From the NCBI GenBank assembly GCA_910578975.1, contig CAJTRZ010000005.1:1-64000 (forward strand): a stretch of DNA of 64,000 nt, in the 5' to 3' direction. The stretch is from an uncultured Eubacterium sp. (GTDB lineage: Bacteria; Bacillota; Clostridia; Lachnospirales; Lachnospiraceae). Under the pieces are notes generated by a model, which was given only the letters and a program-made list of their open reading frames with translations, had not been told where the DNA came from and made no database searches. Shown one piece after another: positions 54,958 to 63,887 of this stretch. Each line of letters starts with the position of its first letter. Position 1 is the stretch's first letter. The position numbers and the translations under genes were made by a program.

Positions 54958-55257
54958 GCGTAGAAAGAGAGAAGTAGCTTTAATTATCGCTGACAGAGAG
55001 CAGGTGATGGTGGAAGTCCTGTAGAATGAATTAAGGTGAATAACACTCCGGAGCAGCAATCTGAAAAAGTGGGATGTAATTAGAATAAGTGTCTGAGCAA
55101 GTGAAACTTTAGTAGGTGAGCCGTAGTTGTACGACAAACAGCAGGTGAGAGTTGAATATACCCTTTACCGATGAGTGGCTGCGTAGGCAGTAAGTCAGGT
55201 GGTACCGCGGACAATTTAAAATATTTGTTCGTCCTGAAAGAAATGTTTTCAGGACGA
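54958..55257 (+). promoter_or_regulatory. T-box riboswitch leader of aspS, specifier AAC
   Basis: The leader has the AGAGAGC and GGTGGAA features of Stem I (54997-55015), the 3' specifier strand GGTGAATAACACTCCGGAGC (55035-55054) and the T-box core GGTGGTACCGCGG (55198-55210). The codon before ACTCC is AAC (55042-55044), read by tRNA-Asn; no Asp codon occurs at that position. The hairpin CGTCCTGAAA...TTTCAGGACG (55230-55256) follows the T-box. Uncharged tRNA would stabilise the antiterminator and allow aspS expression. The gap between the HTH gene and aspS is filled by this leader. Confidence 0.88.
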
Positions 55258-55268
55258 TCGTATAAATA

Positions 55269-55301
55269 AAAAAACTCGTTCTGATAAAGAACGGGTTTTT
55301 C
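55269..55301 (+). terminator. U-tract terminator downstream of the T-box
   Basis: AAAAACTCGTTCT pairs with AGAACGGGTTTTT with one G-T wobble and a five-base loop. It lies between the T-box hairpin and the aspS start, so aspS expression must pass it. Confidence 0.85.
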
Positions 55302-55387
55302 ATTTATAGGAAAAGAAGGGATTTCTTATACAAAAGCCTTTGCCTGAAAACGAAAACGCTCAAAATAAAATATGAAGGGAGAAAGAA

Positions 55388-57145
55388 ATGGACGTAAACA
55401 CAAACAACATTTATCGTGATGTAACAATGGATCAATTATCAGAGGCAAATGTAGGAGAAACTATTAAAATTGCAGGTTGGATTGAGAATATACGTGACCA
55501 CGGTGGAGTATCATTTATTGACTTAAGAGATATGTATGGTGTAATGCAGGTAGTAATGCGCGATACATCATTATTAGAGGGACTTAGCAAGGAAGATTGT
55601 ATTTCTGTAGAAGGACCGATTGAACATAGAGATGAGGAAACATATAATCCAAAGATTCCAACAGGAACGATTGAACTAGAGGCAAAAAAAGTAGATGTAT
55701 TAGGAAAGACTTACACGCAACTTCCGTTTGAAATTATGACATCTAAGGAGACAAGAGAAGATGTAAGACTGAAATACAGATATTTAGATTTAAGAAATGT
55801 AAAAGTAAAAGATAATATGATTTTCCGTTCGAAAGTTATCTCTTACTTAAGGAAGAAAATGTCGGAAATGGGATTTTTAGAAATTCAGACACCAATTCTT
55901 TGTTCATCATCACCAGAAGGAGCAAGAGATTATATTGTTCCTTCAAGAAAGTTTAAAGGAAAGTTTTATGCACTGCCACAGGCACCGCAACAGTATAAAC
56001 AGTTGCTTATGGTATCAGGATTTGATAAGTACTTCCAGATAGCACCATGTTTTAGAGATGAGGATGCCAGAGCGGACCGTTCACCGGGAGAGTTTTATCA
56101 GTTAGACTTCGAGATGAGTTTTGCCACACAGGAAGATGTGTTCAGAGTGGGTGAAGAAGTTTTAGCGGATACATTTCGTAAGTTTGCACCAGAAGGTTAT
56201 GAAGTAACACAAGCTCCATTCCCTATTATCAGTTATAAAGACGCAATGCTGAAATACGGTACAGATAAGCCTGATCTTCGTAATCCATTAGAGATTATTG
56301 ATGTGACAGACTTCTTTCAAAGGTGTGCATTTAAACCATTTCATGGAAAGACAGTCAGAGCCATTGTAATTAATCAGAAGTTGTCAAAGGGACAGCATGA
56401 GAAGTTATTAAAGTTCGCACAGAGTATAGGAATGGGAGGACTTGGTTATCTTGAAGTGTTAGAAGATGGAGCATACAAGGGACCAATTGATAAATTTATT
56501 TCAGATGACATGAAAGATGAAATCAGAGAATTAGGAAAACTTAAGCCGTTCGATACAATTTTCTTTATTGCAGATACAGAGAAAACTGCATCGGTTTATG
56601 CTGGACAGATTCGAAGTGAATTAGGAACAAGACTTGATTTGATAGAAAAAAACACATTTAGGTTCTGTTATATTAATGATTTTCCAATGTATGAATATGA
56701 TACAGAGACAAAGCAGATGATTTTTACACACAATCCATTTTCAATGCCACAGGGAGGACTTGAAGCATTGGAAACAAAGAACCCTGAAGACATTCTTGCA
56801 TATCAGTACGATATTGTATGTAATGGTGTAGAATTATCATCTGGAGCTGTAAGAAATCATGATATGAAAATTATGGTAAAGGCATTTGAAATCGCAGGTT
56901 ATACGGAAGAAGATTTGAAAGAAAAGTTTGGAGCTCTTTATAATGCTTTTCAGTTTGGAGCTCCACCACATGCAGGTATGGCACCAGGTGTTGACCGCAT
57001 GATTATGTTACTTCGTGACGAGGAGAATATTCGTGAAGTCATTCCGTTCCCAATGAATGGTAATGCACAGGATTTAATGTGCGGTGCGCCGGGAGAAGTG
57101 ACAGAGCAGCAGTTGAGAGAAACACATATTAAAGTCAGAACATAG
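55388..57145 (+). CDS. aspS: Aspartyl-tRNA synthetase
   Basis: A 585-residue bacterial class II synthetase: an OB-fold anticodon-binding domain (GWIENIRDHGGVSFIDLRD), motif 2 (CFRDEDARADRSPGEFYQLDFEM), a GAD insertion and motif 3 (GAPPHAGMAPGVDRMIML). The T-box upstream appears to sense tRNA-Asn. That would suit a non-discriminating enzyme that also makes Asp-tRNA-Asn for GatCAB amidation. Whether it is discriminating cannot be decided by eye. Confidence 0.95.
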   Translation: MDVNTNNIYRDVTMDQLSEANVGETIKIAGWIENIRDHGGVSFIDLRDMYGVMQVVMRDTSLLEGLSKEDCISVEGPIEHRDEETYNPKIPTGTIELEAKKVDVLGKTYTQLPFEIMTSKETREDVRLKYRYLDLRNVKVKDNMIFRSKVISYLRKKMSEMGFLEIQTPILCSSSPEGARDYIVPSRKFKGKFYALPQAPQQYKQLLMVSGFDKYFQIAPCFRDEDARADRSPGEFYQLDFEMSFATQEDVFRVGEEVLADTFRKFAPEGYEVTQAPFPIISYKDAMLKYGTDKPDLRNPLEIIDVTDFFQRCAFKPFHGKTVRAIVINQKLSKGQHEKLLKFAQSIGMGGLGYLEVLEDGAYKGPIDKFISDDMKDEIRELGKLKPFDTIFFIADTEKTASVYAGQIRSELGTRLDLIEKNTFRFCYINDFPMYEYDTETKQMIFTHNPFSMPQGGLEALETKNPEDILAYQYDIVCNGVELSSGAVRNHDMKIMVKAFEIAGYTEEDLKEKFGALYNAFQFGAPPHAGMAPGVDRMIMLLRDEENIREVIPFPMNGNAQDLMCGAPGEVTEQQLRETHIKVRT

Positions 57146-57159
57146 AAAATAAAGGGATG

Positions 57160-57204
57160 CAACCACCAGTTGACAAATTGAAAAGTCTGATTGGTGGTTG
57201 TTTT
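57160..57204 (+). terminator. Terminator after aspS
   Basis: A perfect 9-bp stem CAACCACCA/TGGTGGTTG, followed by TTTT. Confidence 0.85.
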
Positions 57205-57269
57205 ATGATGCAAATGTTATAGTTTTCTTATCATAAAAAAGATGATAAAATATTAACTGGAGGTTTGTT

Positions 57270-58346
57270 ATGAAGTTAGCAGATAAGATTATATTTCTTA
57301 GAAAGAAAAAAGGATGGTCACAGGAAGAACTGGCGTCACAGATGGATGTGTCAAGGCAGTCGGTATCAAAGTGGGAGAGTGGTGCGTCAACACCTGATAT
57401 TGATAAGATTATATTATTAAGTCAGATATTTGATACGACAACAGATTATCTTTTAAAAGAAGAAATAGATGATATCAATGATTCAATATTGACTGAAGAA
57501 AAAAGAAAAGACACTACATATGATTTTGATAATAATAAACACATACTTGAAAGTGAAAAATATTCAGATGTAGAAAAGAAACATATTTATGTTTCCAGAA
57601 CAGAAGCAGAAGAATATTTGAATGTAATGAAAAAAGCTTCAACAAAGATAGCCTTTGCTGTTTTTTTATGTATATGTTCCGTTGCGCCTATGATGTTTTT
57701 TGTTGGAGCACAGCATACTGGCAAATTTAAATTTACAGAAGATACAGCAGGTATACTTGGGGTATGTATTTTGTTGGTAATTGTAGCTATTGCTGTAACA
57801 ATTTTTATAACAAACGGAATTAAAATGAACAAGTTTCTATATATTGAAAAAGAAGTAATTACAATGGATTCAGATTTGTTCTCTGAAGTTAAGAGAAAAT
57901 CAGAAGAGTATGCTCCGGTATTTGCCAGAAACATAGCAATTGGTGTAGTATTGTGTATTGTTGCAGTGATACCACTGCTTTTAGCATCTATCAAGAACAG
58001 TGCAGATAGCACAGACGGTGATGTGCTGGTAATTATGATGACAGGAGTTCTTTTGATTGTAATTGCATTCGGAGTATATCAATTTGTAAAAACAGGTATC
58101 ATAAAAGACAGTTATGATAAATTATTGGGCCAGGGTGATTACACAGAAGAAAAGAAAATAAGCAATAAGAGTAATGATGCATTTTCAGGAGTATATTGGC
58201 TTGTTATTACTGCGATTTATCTGGCATATAATTTTCTAACGATGGATTGGGGACGTTCATGGATTATATGGCCTGTCGCTGGTGTTTTATTTGCAGCTAT
58301 AACTACAATTATCAATGCAGTAAGAAAAAATAAACTAGAAAAATAA
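57270..58346 (+). CDS. Membrane-bound XRE-family regulator
   Basis: A 358-residue protein with an N-terminal XRE/Cro helix-turn-helix (residues 1-65, WSQEELASQMDVSRQSVSKWE), a charged linker and about six transmembrane helices in pairs (near 128-150, 165-187, 225-250, 257-278, 312-350). Such one-component membrane regulators are common in Clostridia. The signal and targets are unknown. An ATG with CTGGAGG upstream starts it; the next gene follows closely. Confidence 0.82.
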   Translation: MKLADKIIFLRKKKGWSQEELASQMDVSRQSVSKWESGASTPDIDKIILLSQIFDTTTDYLLKEEIDDINDSILTEEKRKDTTYDFDNNKHILESEKYSDVEKKHIYVSRTEAEEYLNVMKKASTKIAFAVFLCICSVAPMMFFVGAQHTGKFKFTEDTAGILGVCILLVIVAIAVTIFITNGIKMNKFLYIEKEVITMDSDLFSEVKRKSEEYAPVFARNIAIGVVLCIVAVIPLLLASIKNSADSTDGDVLVIMMTGVLLIVIAFGVYQFVKTGIIKDSYDKLLGQGDYTEEKKISNKSNDAFSGVYWLVITAIYLAYNFLTMDWGRSWIIWPVAGVLFAAITTIINAVRKNKLEK

Positions 58347-58382
58347 GTGAGTTTAAAAAGTTTGCTTATAAGAGGAAATATA

Positions 58383-59042
58383 ATGTATAACACAGTAATA
58401 TTTGATTTGGACGGAACATTATTAAATACGATTGATGATTTGGCAGACGCAGTAAATTATGTCCAGGAAAAATTTCATATCGAAAAGCATAGTGTGGATT
58501 TAGTTAGGAAGAATGTGGGAAATGGTATACGAAGACTGATGATTCGTTCTGTACCGATGGGAGAAAGTAATCCCGATTTTGAGGAAATGTATCAATGTTT
58601 TTTGGAGTACTACCAAAAACACTGTCAGGTAAAAACAGCGGCTTATCCTGGAATTATGAAATTGCTTGTGAGTTTACAGGAGAAGGGCATTAAAATGGCA
58701 ATTGTTTCTAATAAGGCGCATCCGGCAGTTATAGAACTAAATGATATTTACTTCAAAAATTTTATTTCCGTGGCAATAGGAGAGAATGAAGCAGGGGGAA
58801 TAAAGAAAAAGCCTGCTCCAGACAGTGTAAATCATGCATTGGAACTGTTAGGAAGTAAAAAAGAAGAAGCGGTTTATGTTGGTGATTCAGAAGTAGATTA
58901 TGCTACAGCAGAAAATTCAGGACTTCCGTGTATATTATGCAGTTGGGGATTTAGAGACCGCGAATTACTAGAAAGTTTTAAACCTATGGCAATTATAGAT
59001 AAGCCGAATGACTTAATAAAAATAATAGAAAGCTGCAGATAG
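58383..59042 (+). CDS. HAD-family phosphatase, phosphoglycolate phosphatase-like
   Basis: A 219-residue HAD hydrolase with motif I FDLDGT (D8, D10), motif II SNKAHP, and motif III/IV GDSEVDYATAENSG. The Gph/PpaX group dephosphorylates phosphoglycolate or pyrophosphate; the exact substrate is not fixed. AGAGGA at 58371-58376 selects the ATG at 58383; the frame begins with GTG at 58347. The 3' end forms half of a hairpin shared with the convergent gene. Confidence 0.85.
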   Translation: MYNTVIFDLDGTLLNTIDDLADAVNYVQEKFHIEKHSVDLVRKNVGNGIRRLMIRSVPMGESNPDFEEMYQCFLEYYQKHCQVKTAAYPGIMKLLVSLQEKGIKMAIVSNKAHPAVIELNDIYFKNFISVAIGENEAGGIKKKPAPDSVNHALELLGSKKEEAVYVGDSEVDYATAENSGLPCILCSWGFRDRELLESFKPMAIIDKPNDLIKIIESCR

Positions 59043-59065
59043 TGTTAATCTGTCTGCAGCTTTCT
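59027..59065. terminator. Bidirectional hairpin over both stop codons of convergent genes
   Basis: A 13-bp perfect inverted repeat AGAAAGCTGCAGA/TCTGCAGCTTTCT (59027-59039 and 59053-59065). The HAD stop is at 59042 and the ABC stop at 59045, so one hairpin encodes the last codons of both proteins. There is no long T run. Confidence 0.7.
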
Positions 59066-60856
59066 CATGTGGTAAAACTCACCTTGCTTTTTCATTAATT
59101 CATCATAGGTACCAAATTCTGTACAGCCACCGTGTCCGATAACAGCGATTTTATCGGCGTTTCGTATGGTTGATAATCTGTGTGCCACAATAAATGTTGT
59201 TCTTGTACTTGCCATATTTTCAATGGCAGTTTGTATTTGTTTTTCAGAGGTACTGTCAAGTGCGGAGGTAGCCTCATCAAAAATAATTACTTTAGGATTA
59301 CGAACTAGAGCTCTTGCAATAGCAAGGCGTTGTCTTTGTCCACCAGATAATTTTCCACCATTTTCACCAATCATTGTATTAAGTCCATCCGGTAGTTCCC
59401 GTATAAAATCCATTAGATTGGCTGATTCTATCGCCTTCATTAGTTGTTCTTCCGTTACATCAGGCATTCCATATGTAATGTTATCCCGGATAGAACCAGA
59501 GAATAAAATTGTATTTTGAGGGACTACTGCAACAAAGTCCCGATAACTTCTAAGATTAATGTTTTCTAAATCATTTCCGTCCAGATAAATATGTCCGCCT
59601 GCCGGTTTGATAAATCCAATTAACAAATTGAGAATTGTCGTTTTTCCGGCACCAGATTCACCTACTAAGGCAACCGTTTCACCAGATTTTACGGATAGAT
59701 TAAACTTATATAAAATTTCTTTTGAATCATCATAGTGGAAAGAAACATCCTGAAAATTAAAGTTTCCAGTAATATGTTCTAATTTTTTCTTTCCGGTATA
59801 TTGCTCTACATCATCAGACAATAGGATTTCTCCAATACTTGTAATAGATTCTGTTCCTCTTGCCATATTTGGAAGAATCATAATGATGGCAGCTACCTGA
59901 TTTACAATCGTAGTAAAATAACTTTGGTATGTAGCGATTTCACCCACAGAAATAATGTGGCGGTAGGCCATATAGCCTGTAAAAGCAAGACAGACTACTT
60001 GAAATGCTTGAAACATGCACCAACTGACGGCGCCAAAGTTAGCATGCATTATGTCTAATTTGTAACCTTTATGAGCTACACCGTTTAGAAAGCCGCCCAT
60101 TTTCTTAATTTCTTCATTTTCTAACGCATGGGCACGGGTTACCGGAATTAATTCTACCATTTCCACAACTTTGGTTGATGTTTCTTCCATCTGTTTACGA
60201 AATTCTCGGTTTGTTTTTCTTATCCCTTTGCGAAAGATACCGATTAATGCTCCGGCAATAGGAACGGTTACAACGAAAAAGAAAAATACAATTAGGCTTT
60301 TTGAGACTGTTACGAGAAGTGCTACGGTAATATTCAGCATAATAGTAAGCATATTTGTAAATATTTGTGAAGATAACTGCTGGACTGCTTCTACATCACG
60401 GATAATTTTAGATTGAAGGCGTCCTGACTCATTTTCCTTATGATAGGAAATGGAGAGTTGCTGTAATTTTCGCACCAGTGAACTTCTAAGATGGGCTTCG
60501 ACTGCACGGGTAGCTGTACTCTGACAAACATTGAATAAATAATTTAATGGGAAATTAAATGCTATTAATAAGATAATAACAGCAATATTAATGGCAATTT
60601 CACTTGAAGAATGTGCTGCCGGGTTAGTAGCAATATTAATGATATTTCCCGTAACAATAGGAAGTACCCATACAGGACTGTTCTTAAGTACAAATAAAAA
60701 TCCTGCTAAAAAAAATCTCCAGTATGTACCTTTATATAATCTAAAAAAAGTCTTTATTGGATGACCTTTGCTCTTTCCAAAGATTTCCACATATTCATCT
60801 TCTTTTTCTACCGGGTTATCTTCAACCCATTCTTCTTCCTTATAAAAAAATCCCAT
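59045..60856 (-). CDS. ABC exporter, fused membrane and ATPase domains
   Basis: A 603-residue half-transporter of the multidrug/lipid-exporter class: about 55 cytosolic residues, six transmembrane helices (to about residue 330) and an ATPase domain with Walker A GESGAGKTT near 395, signature LSGGQRQR near 500 and DEATSALD near 525. Exporters of this type work as dimers; here no partner gene is adjacent, so a homodimer is likely. The substrate is unknown. Confidence 0.9.
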   Translation of the reverse strand: MGFFYKEEEWVEDNPVEKEDEYVEIFGKSKGHPIKTFFRLYKGTYWRFFLAGFLFVLKNSPVWVLPIVTGNIINIATNPAAHSSSEIAINIAVIILLIAFNFPLNYLFNVCQSTATRAVEAHLRSSLVRKLQQLSISYHKENESGRLQSKIIRDVEAVQQLSSQIFTNMLTIMLNITVALLVTVSKSLIVFFFFVVTVPIAGALIGIFRKGIRKTNREFRKQMEETSTKVVEMVELIPVTRAHALENEEIKKMGGFLNGVAHKGYKLDIMHANFGAVSWCMFQAFQVVCLAFTGYMAYRHIISVGEIATYQSYFTTIVNQVAAIIMILPNMARGTESITSIGEILLSDDVEQYTGKKKLEHITGNFNFQDVSFHYDDSKEILYKFNLSVKSGETVALVGESGAGKTTILNLLIGFIKPAGGHIYLDGNDLENINLRSYRDFVAVVPQNTILFSGSIRDNITYGMPDVTEEQLMKAIESANLMDFIRELPDGLNTMIGENGGKLSGGQRQRLAIARALVRNPKVIIFDEATSALDSTSEKQIQTAIENMASTRTTFIVAHRLSTIRNADKIAVIGHGGCTEFGTYDELMKKQGEFYHMRKLQTD

Positions 60857-60868
60857 TTTTTCACCCTT

Positions 60869-61543
60869 CTATATAATACCACAGGCTTTTTTTGCCAGAT
60901 TATCTACTAAATCGTTATATTTATCGCCAGAATGACCTTTCACCTTGCAAAATGTTATGTTAACTTTTCGCTTTATTTTATCATAATATTTTTTGTAAGC
61001 AATGGTACCGGACTTGTTTGTTTTCCATTCACCGGTACACCATTTGGCAATACCCATATAATCATAATATATTGTAAGATTTTTGATATTATGTTTTATA
61101 GCATATTCCATTGCAGCCATAGAACCATATATTTCACCTGCCACATTGCGCATTGATGCCATTTCTTTGTCGTCAGATGCATCTGAAATATGTATTTCTT
61201 CCCCATTGTGGAACATGACAACACCATAGCCAAATACAGCAGTTTCAACATTAAAACTACCGTCTACATATGCAACTGCTTTTGTATCGGTAGAAAAAGG
61301 TCTGTCCATGTCAGGGGTGTCTTGTTCCAAACTTGTTTTGGATGAAGGCTTGTTAGAAGATTCTAAAGTAAAAAGGCTTAATTGTTCTCCATCTAAATCT
61401 AAATAAGCATATGCATCTGATATATTTTTAAAACTTTTATAAAGAGCCCCTGGATAACCGTCAACACTGTCTTTACATTCTTCCCAAGTTTCAAAGATTC
61501 CGGTATTTGAGCCGACCTTTACTGCGTAATATTTTTTTGCCAT
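60869..61543 (-). CDS. rnhA: Ribonuclease H with N-terminal viroplasmin-like domain
   Basis: Cleaves RNA in RNA-DNA hybrids. The 224-residue protein has a short RNA/hybrid-binding viroplasmin-like domain (1-55, YYAVKVGSNTGIFETWEEC) and an RNase H1 domain with D94, E137, D161 and D211/D214, plus H204 in GHSGD. It begins after the L,D-transpeptidase stop region on the minus strand, and lies 12 bases upstream of the ABC exporter, so the two may be co-transcribed. Confidence 0.9.
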   Translation of the reverse strand: MAKKYYAVKVGSNTGIFETWEECKDSVDGYPGALYKSFKNISDAYAYLDLDGEQLSLFTLESSNKPSSKTSLEQDTPDMDRPFSTDTKAVAYVDGSFNVETAVFGYGVVMFHNGEEIHISDASDDKEMASMRNVAGEIYGSMAAMEYAIKHNIKNLTIYYDYMGIAKWCTGEWKTNKSGTIAYKKYYDKIKRKVNITFCKVKGHSGDKYNDLVDNLAKKACGII

Positions 61544-61552
61544 AGCTGCCTC

Positions 61553-62311
61553 CTAGAGCCAAGGGTTGTTTTTCTTTGGATCTGTCGGATCCCATCCCCT
61601 GTTTTTATTCTTTTTCTTTATTTTCTTTATTTTTGGTATTTTTATAGCCGGGCTTTCATTAGGTCTGTCATATATAGTCACTTTTGTCCCGTTATCGCAG
61701 TTATCATATATCCATTTAATATTTCCAGCCTGAAGTCTGACACAGCCAAGAGAAGCAGGTTTTCCTAATTTATTATATTCCCAGTATTCTAATGAATCAT
61801 AACTACTGGTTAAGTAAGGCACAGAATGCAGCATAATCGGACCATGTATCCGAATAGCATATTGCGCATATGTTCCGTCGACCATAATACGCCAGTCATA
61901 TCTCTCAGTCATTTCAAAAGTGCCAAGAGGAGTGGAATCTGCCTCTGCCCCAGTAGAACACCAGAATGTTTTATATGGAATAGTATATTTTCCATGTTCG
62001 TCCAGAGTATAAACAGTAACAAAGTTTTCAGTACGGTTTACTTTGATTCGATAAGGAAGTTTATGCTTAAACTTCTTTCTGTTTCTTTTTATAGTTTTTT
62101 GCGAAATACTTGTAGTTTCAGGTTCAGATGCAGTTGTTTCTTCTCCAATGTTTGTTGTTGTTTCTGTTTTGGTAATAGAGGTAGTTTTTATAATTTTTTC
62201 CGCAGTAATATATTTCATGTTGTTGTCCTTGAGTACAAGAACCAAAAAAATAATAAGTATTATACTGGTAAAAATACCCAACATAATTTGATTTCTGTAT
62301 TTATTTATCAT
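61553..62311 (-). CDS. L,D-transpeptidase (YkuD)
   Basis: A 252-residue membrane-anchored enzyme that cross-links peptidoglycan stems. One transmembrane helix near 8-27, a Thr/Glu-rich linker (TETTTNIGEETTASE) and a YkuD domain with IRIHGP and the catalytic Cys in SLGCVRL near residue 200. The last 30 residues are basic and Lys/Asn-rich. It is first in a minus-strand run with rnhA and the ABC exporter. Confidence 0.9.
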   Translation of the reverse strand: MINKYRNQIMLGIFTSIILIIFLVLVLKDNNMKYITAEKIIKTTSITKTETTTNIGEETTASEPETTSISQKTIKRNRKKFKHKLPYRIKVNRTENFVTVYTLDEHGKYTIPYKTFWCSTGAEADSTPLGTFEMTERYDWRIMVDGTYAQYAIRIHGPIMLHSVPYLTSSYDSLEYWEYNKLGKPASLGCVRLQAGNIKWIYDNCDNGTKVTIYDRPNESPAIKIPKIKKIKKKNKNRGWDPTDPKKNNPWL

Positions 62312-62476
62312 TAATGTTTCTCCATATTTCGTATCTGAATGTTTTATTTATCATATTAACCAGTATTATTTTATAATTTAATGTGTTTAATTGCAATAGA
62401 ATAAATAAGGAAAGTACCGCTCTCATTTTTATCATTACAGAGGCAGTGGGTACATAATGCTGATAAACGGTCTTTA

Positions 62477-62505
62477 TTGACGGAAGTATTTTGATTTGTT
62501 ATTAT
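62477..62505 (+). promoter_or_regulatory. glnA promoter
   Basis: TTGACG (62477-62482), a 17-base spacer and TATTAT (62500-62505), giving a leader of about 30 bases. The rest of the 230-base divergent gap (62312-62476) shows one possible hairpin between GTACC and GGGTAC near 62415-62453 but no recognised riboswitch. Confidence 0.6.
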
Positions 62506-62541
62506 TTAATAGGAAAATTTTCATTTTGGAAGGAGTAAAAA

Positions 62542-63873
62542 ATGGGATATACGAAACAGAAAATTTTGAACATGGCAGAGACAGAAGACATAGAATTTAT
62601 AAGACTTCAGTTTACTGACCTTTTTGGAACACTAAAGAACGTGGCGATTACGAAAAGCCAACTAGCAAAGGCATTAGATAACAAGATAATGTTTGATGGT
62701 TCATCTATTGAAGGCTTTGCAAGAATAGAAGAGTCGGATATGTATCTGTATCCGGATTACGACACATTTGAAATATTACCTTTCAGACCACATCAGGGAA
62801 AGGTTGCCAGAATGATTTGTGACGTATATAAACCAGACGGCACTCAGTTAGAAAATGATCCAAGATGTATATTGAAGAAAGTTATTAAAGAAGCGTCGGA
62901 TATGGGATATGTATTTAATGTAGGACCGGAATGTGAATTTTTCCTGTTCCATACAGATGATAATGGAAATCCGACAACGATTAGTCATGAGCATGCAAGT
63001 TATTTTGACTTAGGACCAATTGATTTGGGAGAAAATGCACGTCGTGATATTGTCTTAAATCTTGAAGAGATGGGATTTGAGGTAGAGGCATCTCATCATG
63101 AAGTGGCTCCTGCACAGCATGAGATTGACTTTAAATATGGTGAAGCATTAGAGACCGCAGATAGAATTATGACTTATAAGCTTACTGTAAAAACCATTGC
63201 AAAGAGGCATGGTCTTTATGCTTCATTTATGCCAAAACCAAAGTTTGGTGTATGTGGTTCAGGTATGCATATTAATATGTCCTTATTTGATAAGGAAGGC
63301 AATAATATATTTATTAATGAGAATGACGAAAACGGACTGAGTAAAGAGGCTTATAGTTTTATTGCCGGTCTGATGGAACATATGAGAGGGATGGCAGCTA
63401 TCACAAATCCAATCGTAAACTCATATAAGAGATTGGTACCAGGATTTGAAGCACCTACATATATTGCATGGTCAGCTACAAATAGAAGTCCCCTTGTCAG
63501 AGTACCGGCAGCAAGAGGTGCAGGTACCAGAGTAGAACTTAGATGTCCGGACTGTGCGTGCAATCCATACCTGGCCATAGCGGTTTGTCTGGCAGCAGGA
63601 TTGGATGGTATTAAGAGAGGGCTCACACCTCCGGCCAGCGTACAGCAGGATATTTTTGAAATGACAGAAAAAGAAAGAGCGGAAGCAGGAATAGCGAGCC
63701 TGCCGAGAAATCTTTACGAAGCAATTCAGGAAATGAAAAAATCAGAATTTATGAAAGACGTATTAGGTGAAGAGGTATTCCACAAATATGTTAAAGCAAA
63801 AAGGGCTGAGTGGAATGAATATACATCACAGGTTACGGATTGGGAAATTGATAGATATTTAGGCTGCATTTAA
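62542..63873 (+). CDS. glnA: Glutamine synthetase, type I (alpha)
   Basis: Makes glutamine from glutamate and ammonia in the cytoplasm. The 443-residue length and the motifs MFDGSSIEGF, GPECEFFLF, KPKFGVCGSGMH and NRSPLVRVPAARG fit the GSI-alpha group of Firmicutes. The adenylylation Tyr region of the longer GSI-beta enzymes is absent. It has a strong AAGGAG site, and a probable ANTAR regulator starts 15 bases after it. Confidence 0.96.
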   Translation: MGYTKQKILNMAETEDIEFIRLQFTDLFGTLKNVAITKSQLAKALDNKIMFDGSSIEGFARIEESDMYLYPDYDTFEILPFRPHQGKVARMICDVYKPDGTQLENDPRCILKKVIKEASDMGYVFNVGPECEFFLFHTDDNGNPTTISHEHASYFDLGPIDLGENARRDIVLNLEEMGFEVEASHHEVAPAQHEIDFKYGEALETADRIMTYKLTVKTIAKRHGLYASFMPKPKFGVCGSGMHINMSLFDKEGNNIFINENDENGLSKEAYSFIAGLMEHMRGMAAITNPIVNSYKRLVPGFEAPTYIAWSATNRSPLVRVPAARGAGTRVELRCPDCACNPYLAIAVCLAAGLDGIKRGLTPPASVQQDIFEMTEKERAEAGIASLPRNLYEAIQEMKKSEFMKDVLGEEVFHKYVKAKRAEWNEYTSQVTDWEIDRYLGCI

Positions 63874-63887
63874 TGTAGGAGGCAAAT

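Noticed and set aside
62312..62476. A glutamine riboswitch or ANTAR-target RNA upstream of glnA
   Set aside because: I could not find the conserved glutamine-riboswitch core or a pair of hexaloop hairpins, and the likely promoter at 62477-62505 lies downstream of this region.
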